From Methylomicrobium sp051061015 (GTDB lineage: Bacteria; Pseudomonadota; Gammaproteobacteria; Methylococcales; Methylomonadaceae): a stretch of 64,000 nt of DNA. A model generated the notes under the pieces. It searched no databases. It had not been told where the DNA came from and saw only the letters and a program-made list of their open reading frames with translations. The position numbers and the translations under genes were made by a program. Where the stretch lies: positions 248,001-312,000 of the forward strand of contig JBPFEG010000088.1 of NCBI GenBank assembly GCA_051061015.1. The letters run 5' to 3'. Shown one piece after another: positions 27,025 to 33,839 of this stretch (position 1 is its first letter; each line of letters opens with the position of its first letter).

Positions 27025-27053
27025 TTGACGCAATGTTTTGCGTCATTTAGGAT
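27025..27053 (+). promoter_or_regulatory. Candidate cassette promoter Pc
   Basis: TTGACG (27025-27030) and TAGGAT (27048-27053) are separated by exactly 17 bases and read towards the cassettes, where Pc is expected beside attI. An inverted repeat GACGCAA / TTGCGTC lies across the spacer. Confidence 0.5.
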
Positions 27054-27064
27054 GGCTAATTGTA

Positions 27065-27071
27065 GTTAGGC
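27065..27071 (+). other. attI-like junction (GTTAGGC core)
   Basis: The first GTTAGGC after the intI start, about 120 bases upstream of it, on the cassette side. The recombination point would be between G and TTAGGC. The remaining attI sequence, 26945-27064, shows no obvious LexA box. Confidence 0.6.
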
Positions 27072-27145
27072 GACATGGTCCCGAGGCCTTTATTTCGTCT
27101 TACGCCATAACACAAAACCGCTCGTCTCCTGAACTTGAGGACACC

Positions 27146-27598
27146 ATGTCACTACATCCACAATTCGTACACACTGTAATCACCACTATCTTTTTGCTGA
27201 TGCTTACAGCTACCTGCCTTAGCGCTAGTGCAGCTGAGTATGTTTCTTGGCTCGCCGTCCGCTACCCCGATCAGGCTATAAAGACCTTTCTTCAAGGCCC
27301 GTACGAATCGAAAGCACGCTGTGATCAACTCAATCAGAGCACTTGGGACAATGTTCTTACAGCCTGCGGAACGTGCAGAGCTGAAGAGAAGTTCCGCAGC
27401 CGCGCGGATGAATTGAGAGAGGTTTTTGCCAAAGCTCTTCGAAGCGAGCGAGCTACATACCCATACGTTATCGCCACACCCAAAGGCCGAATAATTATCA
27501 GTGGCGTCACTACGAGCGTGGCAGTCTCAGAGTGTCAACGGCTCACAGAAAGCTTTAAATCAAATGGCTACCGTGATGCTCGCTGCGTGATGCCCTGA
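27146..27598 (+). CDS. Integron cassette 1: secreted protein, unknown function
   Basis: A 150-residue protein with a signal peptide (TIFFLLMLTATCLSASA-like stretch, cleavage near SAA-EY). The mature part has five Cys and begins EYVSWLAVRYPDQAIKTFLQGPYESKARCDQLNQS. No family was recognised. The ATG at 27146 is chosen because the signal peptide begins there; the open frame extends back across the attI junction. It is the first cassette, nearest the promoter, so it would be the best expressed. Confidence 0.7.
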   Translation: MSLHPQFVHTVITTIFLLMLTATCLSASAAEYVSWLAVRYPDQAIKTFLQGPYESKARCDQLNQSTWDNVLTACGTCRAEEKFRSRADELREVFAKALRSERATYPYVIATPKGRIIISGVTTSVAVSECQRLTESFKSNGYRDARCVMP

Positions 27599-27650
27599 TC
27601 GCTATGTCCGTAACGACTACAAAAGCATTGCACATTTTGGCAACAATGAT

Positions 27651-27717
27651 GCCCAACCCATCATTCAACCCCGGACTGGCGCAAAAGCGCGCCAGTCGGT
27701 TAACTCACCCGTTAGGC
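27651..27717 (+). repeat. attC site 1
   Basis: Starts with GCCCAAC (R'') and ends with GTTAGGC (R'), 67 bases. Inside is the imperfect palindrome GACTGGCGC / GCGCCAGTC with a short AAAAGC loop. This is the architecture of a cassette recombination site. Confidence 0.8.
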
Positions 27718-27724
27718 TCGCACA

Positions 27725-28243
27725 ATGAATTGGCATATGGTCACTGATTCCGAAATTCTTCACCTAGCGGTGCCTCAGCGCTTCTTCGAATACGCTTATG
27801 CATACCGAGATGCTGCATCCGCTCTTTGCGTTAAAATGGCATCAGAAGATGCGTCTTGCACTTGGCCAAATGCTGCTGTGGTCTTATTGCTTGCAACACA
27901 TGCTACGGAGTTATTCATTAAGGGTGCCATTCTATGCCGGGACCCCGCTGCAACAATGGAGCACCACCGCATCGACCACCTGAGCACAGAGTACAGAAAA
28001 CTCTATCCAGAACCATCTTTTGAATGGGATATTCTGTTTAGGACAGAATACCTTGGCATAGCTGAAACTGAGATTGAAGCCCTAAAAAAGGCAACACCTA
28101 TTCCAAGCATTCTTTATCGCTACCCGGTAGCAAAGGGCGGCAAAGAATGGAACGGTGCTTTTGGTTTCGAACCTCACTCTTTCTTGGAATTGCTTAAGCA
28201 AATTAAAAGTGACTTCGATAGGATCAAGACACAAATCGCCTAA
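27725..28243 (+). CDS. Integron cassette 2: HEPN-like protein
   Basis: A 172-residue, mainly helical protein starting eight bases after attC1. The stretch ATHATELFIKGAILCRD followed by a HHRIDHLSTEYRKLYP helix resembles the paired helices of HEPN-type domains, which are often RNA-targeting or partner of nucleotidyltransferases. The exact RxxxxH motif of active HEPN RNases is not evident, so it may be an inactive or structural relative. No signal peptide. Its stop codon lies inside attC2, as in tightly packed cassettes. The resemblance is by eye only. Confidence 0.55.
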   Translation: MNWHMVTDSEILHLAVPQRFFEYAYAYRDAASALCVKMASEDASCTWPNAAVVLLLATHATELFIKGAILCRDPAATMEHHRIDHLSTEYRKLYPEPSFEWDILFRTEYLGIAETEIEALKKATPIPSILYRYPVAKGGKEWNGAFGFEPHSFLELLKQIKSDFDRIKTQIA

Positions 28244-28300
28244 CATTGCGTTCGAGAGGGACGCGCGAAAAGCGGCGCGCCCCTCAACTTTACGTTATGT
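28238..28300 (+). repeat. attC site 2
   Basis: GCCTAAC (R'') to GTTATGT (R'), 63 bases, with an inner palindrome around GAGGGACGCGC and GGCGCGCCCCTC. The R' core deviates from GTTAGGC at two bases. Confidence 0.8.
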
Positions 28301-28317
28301 CGTGAGAAATTAAACGT

Positions 28318-28641
28318 ATGGCGAAGTTGATCAAGACGATCTCTGTCCTCGTTGGCCTTGCTATTCTTATAGGTATCACATATTGGTGGGCAGTCTTCTC
28401 AACTACCGTTGACATTAACATGTGCTACTCACAGGTAATCTCGTTCATTTCGGAGCTGGCGGTGTCGACGGCTAAATCCAAGAGCGAGTCAGATGTTGCT
28501 GCGTTTAATTCAATGCTCAAAGCGTTGCCTTTGCACGGCTATGAAACAAATTGCAATGAAGTTCTTGAGGCAGCAGATAAGTTCAAGGAGGCTCATGTTC
28601 AAACGGGAAAGCCCAAAGAAATAACCAGCGGGTCAACTTGA
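28318..28641 (+). CDS. Integron cassette 3: single-pass membrane protein, unknown function
   Basis: A 107-residue protein with an N-terminal hydrophobic helix (ISVLVGLAILIGITYWWAVF) that is either a signal anchor or an uncleaved signal. The rest is a small soluble, mostly helical domain with two Cys (NMCYSQ and TNCNEV) that could form a disulfide. No family was recognised. The last codons run into attC3. Confidence 0.6.
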   Translation: MAKLIKTISVLVGLAILIGITYWWAVFSTTVDINMCYSQVISFISELAVSTAKSKSESDVAAFNSMLKALPLHGYETNCNEVLEAADKFKEAHVQTGKPKEITSGST

Positions 28642-28705
28642 ACGTCAAAAGCTATGTTCCTTTTGTCACTCCGCTTTTGCCGTCAAGTTACCCTTATCGT
28701 TAGGC
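28619..28705 (+). repeat. attC site 3
   Basis: Ends in GTTAGGC (28699-28705). An imperfect palindrome pairs GGGTCAACTTGAACGTCAAAAG with CTTTTGCCGTCAAGTTACCC. The left R'' is weak (AAATAAC at 28619), so the left boundary is approximate. Length about 87 bases. Confidence 0.65.
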
Positions 28706-28711
28706 TTCAAA

Positions 28712-29104
28712 ATGAGAACCGCATTTTTCGCTTTGTTTTTCTATTTGAATTGTTTTTCTTGTGTGGCTTATACAGCAGAACCGCAATTTATTTCTATGGT
28801 TTCTCTCGTGGCTGATCCGCAACGATACGATGGCCAGTTTGTTCGAGTCATTGCGTTTTTGCATCTCGAATTTGAAGGTAACGTCCTATACCCTCATAAA
28901 GAAGACTACGAACGCACCATTATTCCAAATGGTGTTTGGGTTTCTCTTACTGATCAGCAAAAGATTAGTGCGAAAAAACTGAGCAATAGTTATGTAATTG
29001 TCGAAGGCATGTTCAGTTCTAAAGAGAAAGGACATATGGGCATGTGGTCCGGCTCACTACAAGAAATCAACAGGCTTGAAAAATGGCAAAGTTATCGCAA
29101 ATAA
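28712..29104 (+). CDS. Integron cassette 4: secreted OB-fold-like protein
   Basis: A 130-residue protein with a signal peptide (FFALFFYLNCFSCVAYTA, then EPQF). The mature part, SMVSLVADPQRYDGQFVRVIAFLHLEF followed by SYVIVEGMFSSKEKG and GSLQEINRLEKW, has the pattern of a small beta-barrel of the OB type seen in several short secreted hypothetical proteins. Function is unknown. The ATG lies seven bases after attC3. Family resemblance is judged by eye and is uncertain. Confidence 0.6.
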   Translation: MRTAFFALFFYLNCFSCVAYTAEPQFISMVSLVADPQRYDGQFVRVIAFLHLEFEGNVLYPHKEDYERTIIPNGVWVSLTDQQKISAKKLSNSYVIVEGMFSSKEKGHMGMWSGSLQEINRLEKWQSYRK

Positions 29105-29152
29105 GGAACGCACTCCTAGAGCATGGTGTTAGGTCTTGCAGTCATGCATTTG

Positions 29153-29240
29153 GCCTAACATGGCGCTTAACCGGAGCGCGGCTATAATGCGGTTTCGTTT
29201 ATTCAGCTAACCGTGCCGCGCGGTTAGCTTTACGTTGGAC
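29153..29240 (+). repeat. attC site 4
   Basis: GCCTAAC (R'') to GTTGGAC (R'), 88 bases, with an inner palindrome CGCTTAACCGGAGCGCGGC / GCCGCGCGGTTAGC. A stray GTTAGGT at 29128-29134, about 20 bases before it, may be a remnant of another site. Confidence 0.8.
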
Positions 29241-29657
29241 GTCATAGCCGTGGCTACCTCTACCGTTCTGTTTCTTGTTGCGATTGGTGCCGCCATTGTT
29301 TGGGGAGTCCTCTTTGGAGGAAGGTTGCCTGCGCCTTTCGGTGCTCGTTCATGTCAAGGCAAGAATTGGCGCCAGTCGTTTCCCGACGCATCAAAGGAGG
29401 AGATTCGACAGTTCCTTTCAACCTTCACCGAGTCCTTTGCATTTCAGGACCGGGAGAAGTTGAAACTCAATCCAAACGATCAACTGCTCGGCATCTACCG
29501 TACGTTGTACCCCCACAAGTGGCGAGCCGACGCACTTGAGTTCGAAACCCTCGGAGAGGCCCTCGAATCTGAATACGGTATCAGCCTCAATAAAGCCTGG
29601 CGCGAAGGCTTAACACTTGGCCAACTCTTCCATCATGTTCGGCAAGCAACAAAATGA
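29235..29657 (+). CDS. Integron cassette 5: membrane-anchored protein, unknown function
   Basis: Up to 140 residues. The frame opens at a TTG inside the attC4 core; a GTG at 29250 is an alternative and no ATG precedes the hydrophobic helix. That helix (VLFLVAIGAAIVWGVLF) is followed by a soluble domain with DQLLGIYRTLYPHKWRADALEFETL and LNKAWREGLTLGQLFHHV. The latter half has the look of a conserved family of small proteins often found in cassettes and related to acyl-carrier-like folds, but no Ser attachment motif is visible. No function is assigned. Confidence 0.55.
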   Translation: MDVIAVATSTVLFLVAIGAAIVWGVLFGGRLPAPFGARSCQGKNWRQSFPDASKEEIRQFLSTFTESFAFQDREKLKLNPNDQLLGIYRTLYPHKWRADALEFETLGEALESEYGISLNKAWREGLTLGQLFHHVRQATK

Positions 29658-29658
29658 C

Positions 29659-29725
29659 GACCAACCCTGTAATCAACCTGACCTGCGCGGCAGGCCGCGT
29701 AGGTCAGATTATTTCCACGTTAGGA
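29659..29725 (+). repeat. attC site 5
   Basis: GACCAAC (R'') to GTTAGGA (R'), 67 bases, with inner palindrome CTGACCTGCGCGG / CCGCGTAGGTCAG. Confidence 0.78.
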
Positions 29726-29735
29726 GTCACCGATT

Positions 29736-30077
29736 TTGCTGCGAGAAAATGATAAATTGCTAGGAATTGTGATGATATTTTCTGTACTTCCAGTTTTGGC
29801 CTTGTCCTACTATTTCTCTTTTCGTTCTGGCTGTTTATTCGATGGCAAGCAAGGTTATGGAGATATTCAAGCCGCCTCAACTTTTTCAAAGTGGTCGCTG
29901 TTCGCGTGCGTTGCTGCTTTTGTTATTTTCTCGCTTGGGGCTTATCACTTGTGTCATCGCAACGCAAATAAAACCGCTGCCATACTATTATTTTCTTTTG
30001 TCCTTGGCATTCCTCTACTTTTTTGGCTAAATTTCGAGGGGGAAATTAATGGTATACAAACATGCAGTCCGTCCTAA
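29736..30077 (+). CDS. Integron cassette 6: small membrane protein
   Basis: A 113-residue protein with three hydrophobic segments (near residues 8-28, 55-75 and 82-100), predicted to sit in the inner membrane. It opens with TTG; no closer ATG keeps the first helix, so the start is uncertain. Cys residues occur in the loops (SGCLFDGKQGYGD and near the end). No family recognised. The stop is within attC6. Confidence 0.5.
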   Translation: MLRENDKLLGIVMIFSVLPVLALSYYFSFRSGCLFDGKQGYGDIQAASTFSKWSLFACVAAFVIFSLGAYHLCHRNANKTAAILLFSFVLGIPLLFWLNFEGEINGIQTCSPS

Positions 30078-30139
30078 CGAATAAGGTTAGATGGTGCGAG
30101 CGCAACGCGCGAAGCCACCATCTGAACCGGTTGTTGGAC
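30072..30139 (+). repeat. attC site 6
   Basis: TCCTAAC (R''-like) to GTTGGAC (R'), 68 bases, with inner arms GATGGTG / CACCATC. It is the last site recognised, so the visible array has six cassettes. Confidence 0.7.
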
Positions 30140-30228
30140 AAGCCCGGTGTTCGCAGGTCGGACTTTATATAAGAAAATATCTTTTCGGTGTTTTGGGTTT
30201 GAGGGGGCTTGTTTAGGGCATTAATGCT

Positions 30229-30432
30229 CAAAAACAAGCCGAAATGATCGCCACGGCAGCCCGCCACCCGGAAACGGACGGTTTTAGTCGTGCTTTGATT
30301 GAAACGGTCTTTGACGAATTGAAAAGCTTGTGCCAGATCGAACACACCCGCCATCGTTCCGGGGCTAACTTCGTCGTTAACCTGATGGCCGGCATCATGG
30401 CTTACTGCCTGAGCCCGCGTAGGTCCGATTAG
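30229..30432 (+). pseudogene. IS982-family transposase, C-terminal fragment
   Basis: About 65 codons remain. RALIETVFDELKSLCQIEHT followed by RHRSGANFVVNLMAGIMAYC is the C-terminal block of IS982-type DDE transposases, normally near 290 residues. The N-terminal two thirds are missing and no terminal inverted repeat of the element was seen. It lies directly after the last attC, and its final codons run into a REP palindrome. Confidence 0.7.
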
Positions 30433-30453
30433 CGCAGCGTAATCGGACGCATG
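30418..30453. repeat. REP-type palindrome beside the RAYT remnant
   Basis: Arms TCCGATTA (30424-30431) and TAATCGGA (30440-30447) around GCGCAGCG, preceded by CCCGCGTAGG and followed by CGCATG. This is the form of bacterial repetitive extragenic palindromes handled by RAYT transposases. Confidence 0.65.
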
Positions 30454-30502
30454 TCATTGAGACAAGTGTTATCATCGAAGCTTTCCAGAATCGGAAAAGG
30501 CT

Positions 30503-30950
30503 ATGCCAAACTATAGGCGTGCATTCATCCCAGGATGGGACTTGGTTCTTTACGGTAAATCTATTGCAGTGATATCACAATGACCTGCTGATCCGCGAGA
30601 TCAGCTTACTGCGCGAAACGGTGCGGCGTATTCGTGAGCGCCACCCTTTTCAAATCGATGCGTGAGTCGTTTTACCGAAACATTTACATTGTATCTGGAC
30701 CTTACCACCCGGTGACAGCGGCTTCAGCAAGCGGTGGTGCTTGATTAAAAGTAGATTTCACGTGCATTACCCAAAACCGAACGACGGTCAAATATACGAA
30801 AAACAGCTGGGGAACGCGGCATCTGGCAATGGCACTATTGGGAGCATTTCATCCACGACGATGCCGACTATCAACGGCATATCGATTATATTCATATAAA
30901 TCCCTGCTATGTGGCAAAAGGTATTTAACTGATTGATTGGTGGGGGGACA
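30503..30950 (+). pseudogene. REP-associated tyrosine transposase (RAYT), decayed
   Basis: Reading across three frames gives a recognisable RAYT. It starts MPNYRRAFIPG, then (shifted) TWFFTV, a stop, LLIRETV-like LLIREISLLRETVRRIRERHPF, another stop, the HUH motif in VLPKHLHCIWTLPPGD, SKRWCLIKSRF, and after a second shift GERGIWQWHYWEHFIHDDAD and HIDYIHINP. At least two in-frame stops and two frameshifts show it is dead. RAYTs are single-copy domesticated relatives of IS200/IS605 transposases that cut REP hairpins. A ten-base sequence CCCGCGTAGG before it (30414) recurs inverted after it (30987-30996), marking the element's ends. Confidence 0.75.
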
Positions 30951-31007
30951 TCAATGCCTTGGTAGATGGCACTGAATGACATGTGTCCTACGCGGGTTGC
31001 CGACGAG

Positions 31008-31733
31008 TCAGCCTTTCCATAAACAAACCCCGCCAGCCTTCTCGATCGCCGCCAGACGCTGCTGATGCGCTTCCAGTTCCTCGGGGGCGCAGACGATCAC
31101 CTTTAACGGCGGCCTGTCTGCAGCAATACGCTGAATCACGCTGGATTCGGCCACCGCAGCCTGTCCTTCGGACGCTTCGTCGAGCAGCGAGAACTGCCCG
31201 CCGGTCATCAGCAGGTAGACGTCGGCGAGAATTTCCGCGTCGAGTAAGGCGCCGTGCAGTTCGCGCTGGCTGTTATCGACACCGTAGCGCTTGCATAATG
31301 CATCCAGGCTGTTGCGTTGGCCCGGATGTTTTTGGCGAGCGAAAGCAAGCGTATCGAAGACTTCGCAATAGTCCGTTATCGGTGCGAGCGGCTCGGAGAG
31401 CAACGCGAATTCGTGATTGATGAAACCGACATCGAACGGCGCATTGTGAATAACCAGTTCCGCGCCCTGCACGAAGCCCAGAAAATCCTCCGCAATACCT
31501 GCAAAGCGCTGTTTATCCTCCAGAAACTCGTTCGTGATGCCGTGCACTGCGATTGCGCCGTCATCGATCACGCGTTCCGGATTGATATACACGTGAAAGC
31601 GGTTGCCGGTCAGCCGCCGGTTGACCAGTTCGACGCAACCGATTTCGATGATCCGGTGGCCCTGCTCCGGACTCAGACCGGTCGTTTCGGTATCGAGCAC
31701 CACGATACGGTTGCTAGTCGAACGCATTTTCAT
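31008..31733 (-). CDS. dnaQ: DNA polymerase III epsilon subunit (3'-5' exonuclease)
   Basis: Proofreading exonuclease of the replicative polymerase, 241 residues, DEDDh family. Motifs are VLDTETTGL (Exo I), HNAPFDVGFINHEF (Exo II) and HGALLDAEILADVYL (Exo III with the His). The C-terminal third, which binds the alpha subunit, includes a helical segment ending GGVCLWKG. Normal length for DnaQ. It is the first intact core gene after the integron remnants and is preceded by the YcxB-like gene with a 21-base gap, so the two may be co-transcribed. Confidence 0.95.
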   Translation of the reverse strand: MKMRSTSNRIVVLDTETTGLSPEQGHRIIEIGCVELVNRRLTGNRFHVYINPERVIDDGAIAVHGITNEFLEDKQRFAGIAEDFLGFVQGAELVIHNAPFDVGFINHEFALLSEPLAPITDYCEVFDTLAFARQKHPGQRNSLDALCKRYGVDNSQRELHGALLDAEILADVYLLMTGGQFSLLDEASEGQAAVAESSVIQRIAADRPPLKVIVCAPEELEAHQQRLAAIEKAGGVCLWKG

Positions 31734-31754
31734 CAGGATGAAGTCCGCTCGGGT

Positions 31755-32288
31755 TTAACCTGCATAACGCTCAATCATCTTCTCGGCCTGCTCGGCGAAC
31801 TTCTCCAGATCGCCTTTTTTGACCGTCTCGACCGGAATTACCAGCGCGGTATTCAGGGTAATGTATATATAAACATAGCGTTTGCGGTATTCGACCCGGA
31901 CCAGCTCCTGCCAAGCCATCTTGTTCTTGCCGCTCGGCGATTTTTCGAACAGATAGGCCGGATTGGCCGGATCAATCGTCAACGTATAAGTGCCGAACAT
32001 GGCCTTTTTTTCCTGCGGCGTGTAATGCTTCAGGATTTGCCGGCGCATGTCGTACATCATCACTCTCGGCGATAACAGCGCCCACAGCGCCGCGACCAGC
32101 CCGATATAGGCGGCCGATTTCGCGTCGCCGTAATAATAGTAATAGAACGCGCCGATCAGTACCATAATGCTCGGCACGATCCAGCGGTTTTTGTTCATAT
32201 GGCTTTGTACGTCTTGCGAATTCAGGTATTGCGTTTCGTTAAAACTAACCAGGTCTTCTTCTCTGAACTCGTATTCTATTTCCAGCAT
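31755..32288 (-). CDS. YcxB-like membrane protein
   Basis: A 177-residue protein with two central hydrophobic segments (WIVPSIMVLIGAFYYYYYG and AAYIGLVAALWALLSP). The C-terminal soluble part fits the YcxB-like domain (LFEKSPSGKNKMAWQELVRVEYRKRYVYIYI, then ALVIPVETVKKGD). The domain is found widely in small membrane proteins of unknown function. It lies between ndh and dnaQ on the same strand. Confidence 0.7.
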   Translation of the reverse strand: MLEIEYEFREEDLVSFNETQYLNSQDVQSHMNKNRWIVPSIMVLIGAFYYYYYGDAKSAAYIGLVAALWALLSPRVMMYDMRRQILKHYTPQEKKAMFGTYTLTIDPANPAYLFEKSPSGKNKMAWQELVRVEYRKRYVYIYITLNTALVIPVETVKKGDLEKFAEQAEKMIERYAG

Positions 32289-32317
32289 GTTCTTATTTTA
32301 ATAGGAGGTAGGGGAAA

Positions 32318-33625
32318 TCAATGCAGCTTGATCATCGCGTGCACGGTGCGTCTGAACAGATTGGACAGGGTCAGCATCGCAGTCCGGAAATAGCCGTGAA
32401 TAGCGACCTGGTGCATTTTGTACAACGACAAATACACAACCCGGGCAATGAAGCCGCCGACGCTGACCGAACCCATCAGATTGCCCATCAGGTTGCCGAC
32501 CGTCGTGTACTTGCCGAGCGACACCAGTGAGCCGTAATCGTAGTAGACAAACTTGACAGGCGGCTTGCCGGACAGCCGGTTACGGAGCGTTTTGTATAAC
32601 GCGGAAGCCTGCTGATGCGCGGCCTGTGCGCGCGGAGGAATATTGACGCCATGGCCTGGCCAGACGCAGGACGCGCAATCGCCCATCGCAAATATGTCGG
32701 GATCGGCGGTTTGCAAAAACTCATCGACGACCAGCTGATTCAGAGGGTTGGTTTCAAGCCCGTCCAGTTGCTTCAGCCAGTCCGGACCCTTGATGCCGGC
32801 TGCCCAGACTTTCAGATCGGCCGGAATGATTTCGCCGTCGTGGGTTTTGATCTGTTCCTTGGTTACTTCGGTAACCCGGCAACCCAGTTTCAGGTCGACG
32901 CCCAGCTTGATCAATTGCTGTTTGGTCGCTTCGGCCAGTTTATTCGGTAGTGCCGGCAACAGTTGCGGCGCGGCTTCGATGATGGTCAGCCTGACATTGT
33001 TGGATTCCCGAAGCCCGTACACCGCCAGCAGATTGGTCACTTCGTGCAATTGCGCGACCAGTTCCACGCCGGTCGCGCCGGCGCCGATGATCACGATCGA
33101 CAATGGCTTTTCACCGGCACTGTGTTCGGCCGCATACGTCTTGATATAAGTCTCGACCAATTGCCTCTGAAAGCGAAAAGCCTGCAGGGTCGTGTCGAGA
33201 AACAGGCAATGCTCGGCAACGCCCTTGATGTTGAATGAGTTACTGACGCTGCCGACCGCCATCACCAGCATGTCATAACCAAACGTACGCCGCGGAATCA
33301 ACTCCTCGCCGCTGTCGCTCACTATCGGACTAATCGTGATTTCTTTTTTCGCGCGGTCCAGCCCTTCCATTCTACCGAGCCGGAAGCGGAAACGATTCCG
33401 GTAGCCCTGCGCCAGATATTCGACCTGCTCCGATTCGTCCAGCGTACCGGCCGCAACTTCATGCAGCAAAGGCTTCCAGATATGCGTCGACGCGGCGTCG
33501 AACAGCGTCACTTCGGCCTGTCCTTTTTTGCCGAGCTTACGGCCCAATTTGGTCGCCAATTCCAGGCCGGATGCGCCGCCACCGACAATCACAATTTTGT
33601 GTTTTTTGTTCTTCCTCTCTGCCAT
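32318..33625 (-). CDS. ndh: Type II NADH dehydrogenase (NDH-2)
   Basis: A 435-residue single-subunit NADH:quinone oxidoreductase that does not pump ions. It has FAD motif VIVGGGASGLELATKLG and the NADH motif IVIIGAGATGVELVAQLHE, with GDCASC late in the FAD domain and the C-terminal amphipathic membrane-binding segment. Together with the Nqr complex further right it gives the cell two NADH entry points to the respiratory chain, one pumping sodium and one not. No signal sequence; it acts on the inner face of the membrane. Confidence 0.9.
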   Translation of the reverse strand: MAERKNKKHKIVIVGGGASGLELATKLGRKLGKKGQAEVTLFDAASTHIWKPLLHEVAAGTLDESEQVEYLAQGYRNRFRFRLGRMEGLDRAKKEITISPIVSDSGEELIPRRTFGYDMLVMAVGSVSNSFNIKGVAEHCLFLDTTLQAFRFQRQLVETYIKTYAAEHSAGEKPLSIVIIGAGATGVELVAQLHEVTNLLAVYGLRESNNVRLTIIEAAPQLLPALPNKLAEATKQQLIKLGVDLKLGCRVTEVTKEQIKTHDGEIIPADLKVWAAGIKGPDWLKQLDGLETNPLNQLVVDEFLQTADPDIFAMGDCASCVWPGHGVNIPPRAQAAHQQASALYKTLRNRLSGKPPVKFVYYDYGSLVSLGKYTTVGNLMGNLMGSVSVGGFIARVVYLSLYKMHQVAIHGYFRTAMLTLSNLFRRTVHAMIKLH

Positions 33626-33839
33626 GGCAGCCCTTCAGCAATAGATTAATTCGAATGGTGCCACATTATATCGAATCAGCCATGGAATGAATGATTTTAT
33701 TGAGGATGAGCTCGGATGCGGAGCTGTACGCTGTTTATCCTCTGTTCAAACCCTGGCAATTATGTACTGTCAGGATGATTTTGCCGTCTAAAGAAAAAAT
33801 ACTGTAAACACCGCTAGAAATTCTTACAAACAGCGGCGA

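Noticed and set aside
30788..30982. A 64-codon minus-strand frame
   Set aside because: It is antisense to the conserved end of the decayed RAYT gene.
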